Shown: positions 18,295 through 27,373 of the stretch, in pieces
Position numbering within the stretch: position 1 is the stretch's first letter
Layout: every line of letters starts with the position of its first letter
Assembly: GCA_035999765.1 (NCBI GenBank)
Contig: CP108521.1
Location: 9,610,001 to 9,674,000, forward strand
Direction of reading: 5' to 3'
Length of the DNA: 64,000 nucleotides
Origin: Streptomyces sp. NBC_01231
Lineage (GTDB): Bacteria; Actinomycetota; Actinomycetes; Streptomycetales; Streptomycetaceae
Program-made: the position numbers and the translations under genes
Notes under the pieces: generated by a model
What the model saw: the letters and a program-made list of their open reading frames with translations, nothing else
What the model was told of the DNA's origin: nothing
The model's database searches: none

Positions 18295-19413
18295 TCATGT
18301 CCGCTCGGAGTCCGTCCGGCTCGACGAACGCAACGTACCGACCGTTCGCAGCAGCCGGTCGGCCGGATCGCGCAGCGTGGGATGGGCCAGGACCGTGTTC
18401 CGCAGGCCCCGAACGGGCCTGCGCCACAGCCGGTGGGCCGCCGCCACCGGGTGGCGCCGGCTCGCGAAACCCTCGCCCACCCGCAGATCGCGGGTCTTGA
18501 GCCAGTCCTTGTACTCCTTCTCGCCGCGCCCCATGTCCATGAGCCGCACACCGTGCCGGGCCGCCCCCTCGGCCAGCCTCAGGTGCATGATCAGGCCGGG
18601 CGAGTAGTAGCGGAGATCGGGGTCGTACGCGGTGAACCAGGCCGCGAACACCGTGCTCGACGTCGGCCCGAAGTGGGCGGCCACCGGCCGGTCACCGGCG
18701 TACAGGACCGACAGCACGCCGGTGAAGTGCTCCTCGCGGACATGGAACAGATGGTTCGTCAGATCGACGATCCACGGCCGTGCGAAGCGGTCCATCCGTC
18801 CCGTCCTGCGGTACTGGGCGGACTTCCACTGCATCAGCGTCCGCAGGGCCTGCGGGTCGCGTTCGTCGTACACGAACCGCATCTCGCCCACGTCACGGCC
18901 CAGTCGGCGCTCCTTCTTCAACGTCGTCTTGGCCAGCCCGGGGTAGGTGCCCCGCAGCCACGCCGGGTAATCGCCGCCACCGGGCTTCAGGTCGATCACG
19001 GGTGAGGCGAACGTCCCCGTGACATGTCGGCCGAACGGTTTCTGCTCCTCGACGAGATGGTCGAACTCGAAGATGGACAGCCCACAGGCGCGCAGGAGTT
19101 CGTCGGAGTCCCAGGTGACCCCCGGCCGGTGCACCAGTGCCTGGCAGTCGGAGAGGCCCAGCCCGATGGCCCTGCCCACCCCCAGGGCGTTGCGCTCGAA
19201 CGGCAGGAAGCCCACGGGCTCGCCGCCCTCGCGCAGGACCGCCACCCGGGCCCCGCCCCGATGTCGGCCGACCCCGATCGCGAACTCCGGCGAGAGGAAC
19301 GGGTTGGCGTACTCCGGTGATTCGTCCATCGCCCGGTGCCAGGCACCCCGCAGCGAGGCGTCCAGTTCACCGGTTCTGTGGACGGTGATGTCCAGTCTGC
19401 TCATGGTCCGCAT
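18295..19413 (-). CDS. GNAT-family acetyltransferase, CelD/BcsL-like
   Basis: About 372 residues, soluble. The layout is that of the CelD/BcsL-type (GNAT_6/FemAB-like) acyltransferases: an N-terminal half with FLSPEFAIGVGRHRGGARVAVLREGGEPVGFLPF and a C-terminal half with VLSVLYAGDRPVAAHFGPTSSTVFAAWFTAYDPDLRYYSPGLIMHL and MDMGRGEKEYKDWL. Relatives take part in cellulose and other exopolysaccharide production in Proteobacteria. The ATG at 19413 has GGGGGAG nine bases upstream; a second ATG at 19404 is in frame. It is divergent from the NodB-GT2 synthase, consistent with a joint role in making or acetylating a surface polymer. Confidence 0.85.
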   Translation of the reverse strand: MRTMSRLDITVHRTGELDASLRGAWHRAMDESPEYANPFLSPEFAIGVGRHRGGARVAVLREGGEPVGFLPFERNALGVGRAIGLGLSDCQALVHRPGVTWDSDELLRACGLSIFEFDHLVEEQKPFGRHVTGTFASPVIDLKPGGGDYPAWLRGTYPGLAKTTLKKERRLGRDVGEMRFVYDERDPQALRTLMQWKSAQYRRTGRMDRFARPWIVDLTNHLFHVREEHFTGVLSVLYAGDRPVAAHFGPTSSTVFAAWFTAYDPDLRYYSPGLIMHLRLAEGAARHGVRLMDMGRGEKEYKDWLKTRDLRVGEGFASRRHPVAAAHRLWRRPVRGLRNTVLAHPTLRDPADRLLRTVGTLRSSSRTDSERT

Positions 19414-19557
19414 GCGAGACCGCTCCCCCCGGAAAGCCGAACTGTTCGGCGAGATCAAACGTCGCGAAACAGTACGCACGCTGTCAAGGTGTCTGCCGCA
19501 ACGGGTGATTCGGGTCTGCTGTGAGCCTTGCCGATCACGCCACACGAGGACAGGGCC

Positions 19558-21807
19558 GTGGCTACACTCGCGCCCCATGCGCAACAACAGCCCGATCAGG
19601 CAGTGGAAGCAGACGTCACCCCTCCTCCCGCGCCACGGCGCCCCGGGAGGAAGAAGAAACGCCCTGCTGCTGCACGGCACCCGGGCCCTGCACGGGGCGT
19701 CTCCCGGGAAGGGGGCCGATATTCCGTGAGGGGCCGGCACAAGCAGTCCCGCGACCCGCGCGGACACTGGCTGTTACTGATCCTCGTCCTCCCCGCGATG
19801 TTCGCGGCCCTGCTCTTCGAGGGCTGGACGACCCACGAGGTCGACGCCGCGAAGACGCGCTCCCCCTGCACCTCACCCGCACCGGACGCGGTCACCAAGG
19901 GAAACGGCCCGGTGATCGGGATCAACCGTGACGGGATACAGACCGCGTCCATGCCCGCCCGCACCGTCGCCCTCACCTTCGACGGCGGTCCCGACCCGGT
20001 GTGGACCCCCCGCCTGCTCGACCTGCTACGGCGCCATCGAGCGAAGGCCACCTTCTTCCTCCACGGCGCCCAGGCGGCCCGCCACCCCGATCTGGTCCGG
20101 CGCATCCGTGCCGAGGGCCACGAGATCGGCTCGAACACCTACACCGGCGCCGTCCTCGGCGAGGCCTCACCCGCCCGCTTCGCCACCGAACTCGATCTGA
20201 CCCAGGCCGCGTTGGCGGGCACCGCGAACCTGCACACCACGCTGCTGCGGATGCCGCGCACCACCTCCCCGGACACCCTGTGCGGCCGGGAGTGGCAGGC
20301 GGCCCGACAGGCCACCGCACGCGGCTATGTCCTGGTCGCCGCCGACAAGGCCGCCCGCAAGCCGGCCCAGGGACTGGTCCGGCAGCTCAGCCAGACCGGG
20401 ACCGCCTACCGGGAGGCACGGAAACTCCTCACCGACCGGAGCGTCGACCGCTTCACCACCGTGACCGACGGACTCGACCTCACCCCGTACACCCCGGTGT
20501 CGGCCGTCGCCCGCTGGCAGGGCACCGCCCTGGTCTGGGGCGCCGGCCTCGGGCGTGCCTTCTCGCACGCCATGACATGGGTCCTCGGAATCGCGGGCGC
20601 GCTGGGCGTCCTGCGCCTGGCCCTGCTCGTCCTCTTCGCCCGCGCCCACGTCCGCCGACTGGAGCGCTTCCGGCCCGGCGCGCCCTGGCTGCGGGAGGTG
20701 ATCGAGCCGGTGACGGTGCTCGTCCCCGCGTACAACGAGGAGGCCGGCATCGCCTCCACGGTGCACTCGCTCCTCGGATCCACCCATCGCGACCTGCAGA
20801 TCCTCGTGATCGACGACGGCTCGACGGACCGTACGGCCGAGATCGCCGCGGGGATCGACGACCCGCGGGTGGAGGTGATCCGCACGCCCAACGGAGGCAA
20901 GGCCGCGGCTCTCAACACCGGTCTGGCGCACTCGCGGCACGACATCGTGGTCATGGTCGACGCCGACACCGTCTTCGAGCCCGACGCCGTGCACCGGCTC
21001 GTGCAGCCGCTGGCCCATCCCGCCGTCGGCGCGGTCAGCGGCAATACCAAGGTCGGCAACCGGCGGGGGCTGCTCGCGAAGTGGCAGCACCTGGAGTACT
21101 GCTTCGGCTTCAACCTCGACCGGCGGATGTTCGAGGTGCTGGAGTGCATGACGACCGTTCCCGGTGCCATCGGGGCCTTCCGCAGGGACGCGCTCCTGGG
21201 CGTCGGAGGGATCAGCGAGGACACCCTCGCCGAAGACACCGACCTCACGATGGCCCTGTGGCGGGCGGGCTGGCGGGTGCTCTACGAGGAGTCCGCCGTC
21301 GCCTGGACCGAAGTCCCCACCACACTGGGGCAGTTGTGGCGGCAGCGCTACCGCTGGTGCTACGGAACCATCCAGGCCATGGGCAAGCACCGGGGCGCCG
21401 TCCTGGGTGTGGGCACGGCCGGACGCTTCGGCCGCCGCGGCCTGACCTACCTCGCGCTCTTCCAGGTCGTCCTGCCGCTGCTCGCCCCGGTCATCGACGT
21501 CTACGCCCTGTACGGCGTGCTGTTCCTCGACCCGCTGCAGTCGGCCGGGGTCTGGTTCGCCTTCCTCGGCGTCCAACTGGTCTGTGCTGCTTATGCGTTG
21601 CGACTGGACGGCGAGCGCAGGCGGACGCTGTGGTCGATGCCGCTCCAGATCTTCGTCTACCGCCAGCTGATGTATCTGGTCGTCATCCAGTCCGTGGTCG
21701 CCCTGCTCCTCGGCAGCAGGCTGAAATGGCAGCGGATGAAGCGTTCCGGCACGGCGGCTGAACAGATCGGCGGCCCCGCGCCGTACAAGAGCGTGCCGAC
21801 CAGGTGA
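19558..21807 (+). CDS. Fused NodB-like domain and processive family 2 glycosyltransferase; deacetylase site degenerate
   Basis: About 749 residues. A basic N-terminal tail and a helix (WLLLILVLPAMFAALLFEGW) precede a NodB-like polysaccharide deacetylase fold (about residues 133-320), a helix, a GT2 domain (VTVLVPAYNEEAGI; VIDDGSTDRTAE; MVDADTVFEPDA; EDTDLTMALWRAG; QRYRWCYG) and C-terminal helices. The GT2 motifs are those of processive synthases such as PgaC or BcsA. The NodB metal site is broken: TFDGGP replaces TFDDGP, and GSNTYTG replaces G-N-H-T-x-T-H, so all three metal ligands are lost. The half is probably structural. GTG at 19558 is chosen (GAGGACAGGG upstream); ATG at 19528 is possible. 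Confidence 0.9.
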   Translation: MATLAPHAQQQPDQAVEADVTPPPAPRRPGRKKKRPAAARHPGPARGVSREGGRYSVRGRHKQSRDPRGHWLLLILVLPAMFAALLFEGWTTHEVDAAKTRSPCTSPAPDAVTKGNGPVIGINRDGIQTASMPARTVALTFDGGPDPVWTPRLLDLLRRHRAKATFFLHGAQAARHPDLVRRIRAEGHEIGSNTYTGAVLGEASPARFATELDLTQAALAGTANLHTTLLRMPRTTSPDTLCGREWQAARQATARGYVLVAADKAARKPAQGLVRQLSQTGTAYREARKLLTDRSVDRFTTVTDGLDLTPYTPVSAVARWQGTALVWGAGLGRAFSHAMTWVLGIAGALGVLRLALLVLFARAHVRRLERFRPGAPWLREVIEPVTVLVPAYNEEAGIASTVHSLLGSTHRDLQILVIDDGSTDRTAEIAAGIDDPRVEVIRTPNGGKAAALNTGLAHSRHDIVVMVDADTVFEPDAVHRLVQPLAHPAVGAVSGNTKVGNRRGLLAKWQHLEYCFGFNLDRRMFEVLECMTTVPGAIGAFRRDALLGVGGISEDTLAEDTDLTMALWRAGWRVLYEESAVAWTEVPTTLGQLWRQRYRWCYGTIQAMGKHRGAVLGVGTAGRFGRRGLTYLALFQVVLPLLAPVIDVYALYGVLFLDPLQSAGVWFAFLGVQLVCAAYALRLDGERRRTLWSMPLQIFVYRQLMYLVVIQSVVALLLGSRLKWQRMKRSGTAAEQIGGPAPYKSVPTR

Positions 21808-21831
21808 TCCCGACGCTCCGAGGGAGACGAG

Positions 21832-23091
21832 GTGATCCGACGCTCCGAACGACTGGACAGGCCGATGGACGACTGGACCGACCACTGGGCGGGTGACGAC
21901 GGCCGCCCGCCCGACGGCACGACCGCCGGCACGACGGCGCCCGTGCACGTCAGCACGGGCCGGGTGGTGCCGTACGCGCCCCCGCCCTCGACGCGTACGG
22001 CACCGCTGCCCGGCATGCCCTCGCCCGCCCCGCCGGGCCGTACCGGCGGGGCGGGCACCCGCGGGCACCCTGAGCAGGGGAGCAGAGCGCCCAGGGCTCG
22101 CCGCTCCGGGCGCCGCCGGGTGGTCCGGGCGGCGGTCGTCCTGCTCTGCGGTCTGCTCGCCGTCTGCGCCGGAACGTACGTGTGGGCCGACACCCGGCTC
22201 GACCAGGAGGTGGACCTCGGCACGCTCACCGACCGCGCGGCTCCCGGCAAGGGGACCAACTACCTCGTCGTGGGCTCGGACAGTCGTGAGGGCCTGTCCG
22301 AGCAGGACCGCAAGGACCTGAACACCGGCTCCGCCGAGGGCCGCCGCACCGACTCCATGATCCTGCTGCACACCGGCGCGAGCGGCACCACGATGATGAG
22401 CCTGCCGCGCGACTCGTGGGTGACCCTTCCGCCGTACGTCGATCCCGGCACCGGCAGAAGCTACCGCGCCGCGCCGAACAAGCTGAACGCGGCGTTCTCG
22501 CTGGGCGGGCCCGAGTTGCTCGTCCGGACCGTGGAGCGCAACACCGGGCTGCACGTCGACCACTACGCCGAGATCGGTTTCGCGGGGTTCGTCGGGGTGG
22601 TGGACGCGGTCGGCGGAGTGGACATGTGTCTCGACCGGCCGATCAAGGACAAGTCCTCGGGGGCGAACCTGCCCCGGGGCTGCCAGACCCTCGACGGCTC
22701 CGAGGCGCTGGCGTTCGTCCGGCAGCGCAAGCAGGAGGCGCAGGGTGATCTGGGCCGTACCCAGAACCAGCAGAAGTTCCTGACCGCGCTCGCCGCCAAG
22801 GCGACCACCACGGGCACGCTCCTCGACCCGGCCAGGTCGGTCCCGGCCGTCACCGCGGGCCTCGACACGCTCGTCGTGGACAGGAGCACCGACCTGCCGA
22901 AACTCATGTCGCTGTTCCAGGCCATGCGGGGCGTCGCCGGCGGCGGTGGGCGCCAACTCAACGTGCCCGTCTCCGATCCGAGCGTCACCACCTCCAAGGG
23001 CAGCGCCGTGCAGTGGGACACGGCCCGTGCCCAAAAGCTCTTCGGCGAGTTGAAGCAGGACCTGCCGGTGACCGCCCCGCGCCAGAAGTGA
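21832..23091 (+). CDS. LytR-CpsA-Psr (LCP) family glycopolymer transferase
   Basis: 419 residues. A cytoplasmic Pro/Arg-rich N-terminal tail of about 95 residues precedes one membrane helix (VVRAAVVLLCGLLAVCAGTYVWA), followed by the extracellular LCP domain (about residues 135-290): NYLVVGSDSREGLSEQDR, GRRTDSMILLHTGASGTTMMSLPRDSWV, YAEIGFAGFVGVVDAVGGVDMCLDRPI and QTLDGSEALAFVRQRKQEAQGDLGRTQNQQKFL. LCP proteins attach polyprenyl-linked anionic glycopolymers to peptidoglycan. It starts 25 bp after the GT2 synthase, so both are probably cotranscribed. GTG at 21832 has GGGAG upstream; ATG at 21865 is an alternative. Confidence 0.93.
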   Translation: MIRRSERLDRPMDDWTDHWAGDDGRPPDGTTAGTTAPVHVSTGRVVPYAPPPSTRTAPLPGMPSPAPPGRTGGAGTRGHPEQGSRAPRARRSGRRRVVRAAVVLLCGLLAVCAGTYVWADTRLDQEVDLGTLTDRAAPGKGTNYLVVGSDSREGLSEQDRKDLNTGSAEGRRTDSMILLHTGASGTTMMSLPRDSWVTLPPYVDPGTGRSYRAAPNKLNAAFSLGGPELLVRTVERNTGLHVDHYAEIGFAGFVGVVDAVGGVDMCLDRPIKDKSSGANLPRGCQTLDGSEALAFVRQRKQEAQGDLGRTQNQQKFLTALAAKATTTGTLLDPARSVPAVTAGLDTLVVDRSTDLPKLMSLFQAMRGVAGGGGRQLNVPVSDPSVTTSKGSAVQWDTARAQKLFGELKQDLPVTAPRQK

Positions 23092-23144
23092 CCGTGGGGA
23101 GGGATCGCCCGCGGTGTCAACGGCTCCTTTCGCAGCGGGAGTTG

Positions 23145-23792
23145 TCAGGTCAGCAGCCGCTTCTCCTTGGCGACCGCCACCGCTCCGGCGCGGGTCTCCA
23201 CGCCCAACTTGCCGTAGATCCGGCCGAGATGGGTCTTCACCGTCGCCTCGCTGATGAACAGGGCCCGGGCGATCTCCCGGTTGCCCAGTCCGCGGGAGAG
23301 TTGTTCGAGGATCTCCCGTTCGCGCGCGGACAGGGCCGGGCGTGGGCTGCGCAAACGGGTCAGCAGCCGGTCGGCGACGGGGGAGGAGAGCGTGGTGCGA
23401 CCGGAGGCGGCGTCGCGGATCGCCGTGAACAGTTCCTCTGGTTGTTCGGCCTTGAGCAGATAGCCGGTGGCGCCCGCCTCGATGGCGCGGGTGACGTCCG
23501 CGTCGGTGTCGAACATGGTGAGCACCAGAACCCGCGGACCCGTCGTGCCGTTGTCGGTCAGACGCCGGGTGGCCGTCACGCCGTCCATGCCGCCCTCGAG
23601 CTGAAGGTCCATCAGAACGACGTCGGGGCGCAGCCGGGCGGCCATGGCGAGCGCCTCCTCACCGGTGGCCGCCTCACCGACCACGTCGATGCCCTCGGCA
23701 CTGGACAGCAGGGCGCGCAGTCCGGCGCGAACGACGGCGTGGTCGTCGCACAGCAGCAGCCGGACGGACGGTGCGGGCACCGGCGTACTCAC
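23145..23792 (-). CDS. NarL/FixJ-family response regulator
   Basis: 215 residues. The receiver domain (about 10-130) shows LLLCDDHAVVRAGLRALL, phospho-acceptor Asp in DVVLMDLQLEGG, VLVLTMFDTD and Lys in GYLLKAEQPEEL. The C-terminal LuxR-type helix-turn-helix reads LSAREREILEQLSRGLGNREIARALFISEATVKTHLGRIYGKL. The GTG start overlaps the stop of the upstream kinase (GTGA), so the two form a two-component operon. Target genes are unknown. Confidence 0.95.
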   Translation of the reverse strand: MSTPVPAPSVRLLLCDDHAVVRAGLRALLSSAEGIDVVGEAATGEEALAMAARLRPDVVLMDLQLEGGMDGVTATRRLTDNGTTGPRVLVLTMFDTDADVTRAIEAGATGYLLKAEQPEELFTAIRDAASGRTTLSSPVADRLLTRLRSPRPALSAREREILEQLSRGLGNREIARALFISEATVKTHLGRIYGKLGVETRAGAVAVAKEKRLLT

Positions 23793-25114
23793 AGGACGGG
23801 CTCCTTGCGTGGGTCGGAGGGATACGCGGAGGCCAAGGGTGCCAGGGGGACGGCCACCGACACGACCGTGCCCTCGCCGGGAGCGGACTCCACGGTGAGC
23901 GTGCCGCCCGCCTGCCCGGCCCGGATGCGCATGGCCGGCAGTCCATGCCCCCGCTCCCGGTCCGCCTCCGGGGCCAAGGGGCGGTGCGGGGCGGACTCGG
24001 CGCCCTGCCCGGTCACGTCGAAACCGCGGCCGTTGTCCGCGATGTCGAGGGAGACCTGGTCGTCCAGGCAGGTCAGGGTCACCGCGGCCCGAGTCGCGGC
24101 CGCATGCTCGCGTACGTTCGCGAGCGCCCCCTGGGCGATGCGCAGGAGCGCCGCCTCGACCCGTTCCGGCAGCCGGCCCGGGTCGCCGTCGAGTCGGAAC
24201 TCCACAGCCAGGCCCGGGGTGCTGTCACGTTCCGCGAGCACCGCGAGTGCGCCCGGGAGCGCGTGTTCGGCGAGGTCGGCGGGTGCCAGGTCGTGCACGA
24301 ACCGGCGGGCCTCCGCGAGGCTGCGGGAGGTGATCTCGGCCGCGTCGCGAAGGTGCGCGTGGGCGGTGTCCGGGTCCGTCCGCCAGACCCGCTCGGCTGC
24401 CTGGAGCAGCATCCGCTGGCTGGACAGGCCCTGCGCGACCGTGTCGTGGATCTCCGCGGCCAGCCGCTGGCGTTCCGCCAGCACACCGGCCCGCCGCTCG
24501 GTGGCCGCGAGGTCGTGGCGGGTGCGGACCAGATCCTCGATCAGGACGCGCTGCCGGGTTCCCTGGCGCTGCAGATGGACCAGTACGGCGGTGGCGACCG
24601 CGGCGACGGCCGGGGGCGCCACCACCATGTTCGGGTTGAGCGCGCCGTCCGCCACCCGCACCTCGGAGACGACGACCAACGCGGTGAGCACGCCGGCGAG
24701 CGGCAGCGCCAGCCGTGGGGGCAGCGCGTGCAGACCGGCGAACAGCAACGGCATCGCGCACCAGGTGGCGCTCGGCGCGAGGACCAGCAGGGCGACCCAG
24801 ACGGCGGACACCGAGCCCAGCCACACCAGATGGCGGGTCGTGGGCGCGAAGCCGGGGCGGGGTGCCGGGGCCCGCATGCGCCCGAGGACGTACAGCAGAC
24901 CGAAGCCCGCGAACAGCGTCACCACCCACCCGGTGCCCGCCCCGCCCTGGTCGCGGCTCAGGAAGCGGACGAACGAGGAGCCGAGCAGCACGAGGAACGC
25001 GACATCGACGGTCGTGGCCAGCCAGCGCTCGTCCGGATCGGTCGGATCGTCCCGACCGGCCGGATCGGTCAGGTCGTCCCGGTCGGTGGGATCGCTCGGA
25101 TCGGAGTGGTTCAT
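23789..25114 (-). CDS. NarL-type sensor histidine kinase (HisKA_3), membrane-bound
   Basis: About 441 residues. The N-terminus is an acidic repeat-like stretch rich in DPSD/DPTD/RDD units, followed by about five to six short hydrophobic helices with little extracellular sequence. The dimerisation domain has the phospho-acceptor His in ERQRLAAEIHDTVAQGLSSQRMLL, and the HATPase domain shows ANVREHA, DNGRGFDV and GHGLPAMRIRAGQAGGTL. Such kinases often sense the membrane or an intramembrane signal. It overlaps the response-regulator gene by four bases. ATG at 25114 was chosen because it sits close before the acidic repeat; an in-frame start at 25168 would add 18 residues. Confidence 0.92.
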   Translation of the reverse strand: MNHSDPSDPTDRDDLTDPAGRDDPTDPDERWLATTVDVAFLVLLGSSFVRFLSRDQGGAGTGWVVTLFAGFGLLYVLGRMRAPAPRPGFAPTTRHLVWLGSVSAVWVALLVLAPSATWCAMPLLFAGLHALPPRLALPLAGVLTALVVVSEVRVADGALNPNMVVAPPAVAAVATAVLVHLQRQGTRQRVLIEDLVRTRHDLAATERRAGVLAERQRLAAEIHDTVAQGLSSQRMLLQAAERVWRTDPDTAHAHLRDAAEITSRSLAEARRFVHDLAPADLAEHALPGALAVLAERDSTPGLAVEFRLDGDPGRLPERVEAALLRIAQGALANVREHAAATRAAVTLTCLDDQVSLDIADNGRGFDVTGQGAESAPHRPLAPEADRERGHGLPAMRIRAGQAGGTLTVESAPGEGTVVSVAVPLAPLASAYPSDPRKEPVL

Positions 25115-25288
25115 GACTCCGTGTCTAACGCCCCGGGCGCGGCACCGCATCAACCGATCGGCTGACATGGGTGCCGTCCGAACCGCGCCCGGACCGAAGC
25201 CTGTTGACCGAGCCGGACACCCCGCTCACGCACCGAGGCTGGTGACACGGCCCGCACCACCCAGGAACTCGGAAGCAGGGGATCCCAT

Positions 25289-26071
25289 ATGTCCGGCAAG
25301 AACCTCACCGTCAACCGCGCCGCCCTCGGCCACCGCATCGGCTACGCGCTGCGTCATCCCGACCGTGTCCCCGGCCATCTGGCCCGTGCCACCCGGGACA
25401 TGTGGCTGCGCCGCCGCCACACCGACCACGTCTCCTACTACCGGGCCGTGATGCGCTCCGACACCCGGACCGACCCCGACGCGGCCGTGGGCAGCCGCAA
25501 CCGGGAACGGTGGCTCGCACTCGGCGCGATGCAGTTCGACTACCTGGTCGGCCACGGTCTGCGCCCCGAGCACCGCATGCTGGAGATCGGGTGCGGCAAC
25601 CTGCGGGGAGGCTGGCGATTCATCCGGCACCTGGAGGCCGGGCACTATCACGGCATCGACATCTCGCCCGACATCCTGGTCTCCGCTCAGGACACCATCG
25701 TGGAGATGGGCCTGCAACAGCGACTTCCCACCCTGACCCCGGTACGCGACCTGACGCTGCGCTTCCTGCCCGACGCCCACTTCGACGTCGTGCACGCGCA
25801 CAGCGTCTTCTCGCACTCACCGCTCCCGGTGATCGAGGAGTGCCTGGCCCACGTCGGCCGGGTGCTCGCGCCGGGCGGCTGGTTCGACTTCACCTTCGAC
25901 CGCACGGAGGGCGAGGAGCACCACGTCCTGCGGGAGGACTTCTACTACCGCACGGAAACCCTCCTCGCGCTGGCCGAACGGCATGGCCTGCGGGCCCGTT
26001 TCATGGACGACTGGGAGGACCTCCCGCACGGCCAGTCCAAGATCCGCGTCACCCACGCCGGCCCGGAATGA
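25289..26071 (+). CDS. Class I SAM-dependent methyltransferase
   Basis: 260 residues, soluble. The SAM-binding motif I is MLEIGCGNLRGGWRFIRHLEAG, followed by GIDISPDILVSAQ (motif II), HFDVVHAHSVFSH (motif III/post II) and VGRVLAPGGWFDFTF. The N-terminal 60 residues, rich in Arg and His, form an added cap. Related methyltransferases act on sugars or lipids in surface-polymer pathways, but the substrate cannot be read. It stands alone between the two-component operon and the sugar operon. Confidence 0.85.
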   Translation: MSGKNLTVNRAALGHRIGYALRHPDRVPGHLARATRDMWLRRRHTDHVSYYRAVMRSDTRTDPDAAVGSRNRERWLALGAMQFDYLVGHGLRPEHRMLEIGCGNLRGGWRFIRHLEAGHYHGIDISPDILVSAQDTIVEMGLQQRLPTLTPVRDLTLRFLPDAHFDVVHAHSVFSHSPLPVIEECLAHVGRVLAPGGWFDFTFDRTEGEEHHVLREDFYYRTETLLALAERHGLRARFMDDWEDLPHGQSKIRVTHAGPE

Positions 26072-26210
26072 CCGACGCCCGCACCTGCCGGGCCGTAGGG
26101 CTTCTGAAAGACGGCGATCCGTGCGCTCGGGGTGGTGTGGTGGTGAAAGCCGTTCCCACATCACCGCAGGGGGTTGTCCGGACATTCCCCGGCCCCTAGG
26201 CTCCCTCGGA

Positions 26211-26222
26211 GCAAGCGCTTTC
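26211..26222. promoter_or_regulatory. LacI-type operator upstream of the seven-gene sugar operon
   Basis: GCAAGCGCTTTC has the palindromic core AAGCGCTT, which fits the LacI-family consensus AANCGNTT. It lies 35 bp upstream of the oxidoreductase start, suited to repression of the operon. The regulator is not encoded next to it; the LacI protein at 3.6-4.6 kb or an outside regulator could bind it. Confidence 0.55.
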
Positions 26223-26257
26223 TGCGTCTGCCTCGCAAGCTGTCCGAGGAGTACCGC

Positions 26258-27373
26258 ATGTCCCCGCTCCCAGCCCGTCGCCGCGTAGCCGTGGTCGGTA
26301 CTGGTGCCATCGTCAGCGGCAGCCACCTGCCCGCGCTCAGAGCCCACTCGGACCGGACGGAACTGGTCGCAGCCGTCGACGTGGACCAGGACCGCCTCGA
26401 CCTGTTCCGGGAACTCGCGGGCGGCGAGGTCGCCGGGTACACCTCGATGGACGCGATGCTGGAGGCCGTACGCCCCGACCTGGTCCTCATCGGCACGCCG
26501 CCGTCCCTGCACCGGGAGCAGACGGTGGCGGCGCTGAAGGCGGGCGCCTGGGTGCTGTGCGAGAAGCCGCTGACCCTGTCGCTCGCGGAGTACGACGAGA
26601 TCGCCGCGGCCGAGGAGGCGTCGGGCGCGTTCGCGTCCGTGGTCTTCCAGCACCGCTACGGCTCCGGCGCCGTGCACGCCCGCGAACTGATCGCGAGCGG
26701 CGAACTGGGCACCCCTCGCGTCGCGCACTGCCAGACCACCTGGCACCGGGACGCCGCCTACTACGCGGTGCCGTGGCGCGGAAAGTGGTCCACCGAGGGC
26801 GGCGGCCCCACGATGGGGCACGGCATCCACCAGTACGACCTGCTGCTGCACCTGCTCGGACCCTGGACGGAGATCCGGGCGATGGCCGCACGCCTGGTGC
26901 ACGACACCGAGAGCGAGGACGTCTCCACGGCCTTGGTCCGGTTCGAGAACGGCGCCCTCGCCACGGTCGTCAACAGCGTGCTCTCCCCGGACGAGGTCAG
27001 CCGCATCCGCGTCGACTGCGCGGACGCGACGGTCGAGCTCACGCATCTCTACGGGCACCGCAACGAGGACTGGGTCTACACCCCGGCCCCGCACGTCGCC
27101 TCCGAGCGCGCCGAGGCCTGGCGCACTCCCGCCACGGACGTGCCCAGCTCCCACACCGCGCAGCTCGGCGCGCTCCTCGACGCGTACGACAACGGTGTCA
27201 GGCCGCCGACGAGCGGCACCGAGGCCCGTGCCACCCTCGAGTTCGCCGCCGCCCTCTACAAGGCGGCGTTCACCGGAAACCCGGTGCGCGCGGGGGAGAT
27301 CGGCCCCGGCGACCCGTTCTACCCGGCCATGCACGGAGACCACCCCCACTGGGCCCCCAAGGAGCGCGCATGA
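26258..27373 (+). CDS. Gfo/Idh/MocA-family oxidoreductase
   Basis: 371 residues. The N-terminal Rossmann fold has AVVGTGAIVSGSHLPALRAH, then VAAVDVDQDRL. The dehydrogenase motif CEKPLTLS contains the conserved Lys of the EKP signature. The C-terminal alpha/beta domain has GGGPTMGHGIHQYDLLLHLLGP with the usual catalytic His region. Members oxidise or reduce sugars or their lactones using NAD(P). ATG at 26258 follows GAGGAG. It is the first gene of a seven-gene operon and overlaps the next by ATGA. The substrate is unknown; the neighbouring importer suggests an imported sugar or uronic acid. Confidence 0.92.
   Translation: MSPLPARRRVAVVGTGAIVSGSHLPALRAHSDRTELVAAVDVDQDRLDLFRELAGGEVAGYTSMDAMLEAVRPDLVLIGTPPSLHREQTVAALKAGAWVLCEKPLTLSLAEYDEIAAAEEASGAFASVVFQHRYGSGAVHARELIASGELGTPRVAHCQTTWHRDAAYYAVPWRGKWSTEGGGPTMGHGIHQYDLLLHLLGPWTEIRAMAARLVHDTESEDVSTALVRFENGALATVVNSVLSPDEVSRIRVDCADATVELTHLYGHRNEDWVYTPAPHVASERAEAWRTPATDVPSSHTAQLGALLDAYDNGVRPPTSGTEARATLEFAAALYKAAFTGNPVRAGEIGPGDPFYPAMHGDHPHWAPKERA

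Noticed and set aside
20167..23034. Very long open frame (955 codons) on the minus strand opposite the NodB-GT2 and LCP genes
   Set aside because: It is antisense to two genes with clear domains, shows no family motif and has the skewed Gly/Arg/Val content of a GC-rich shadow frame.
26130..26165. Imperfect hairpin with GGTGGTGTGG / CCACATCACC arms upstream of the sugar operon
   Set aside because: Two mismatches, position between promoter and previous gene; too weak to call terminator or riboswitch.
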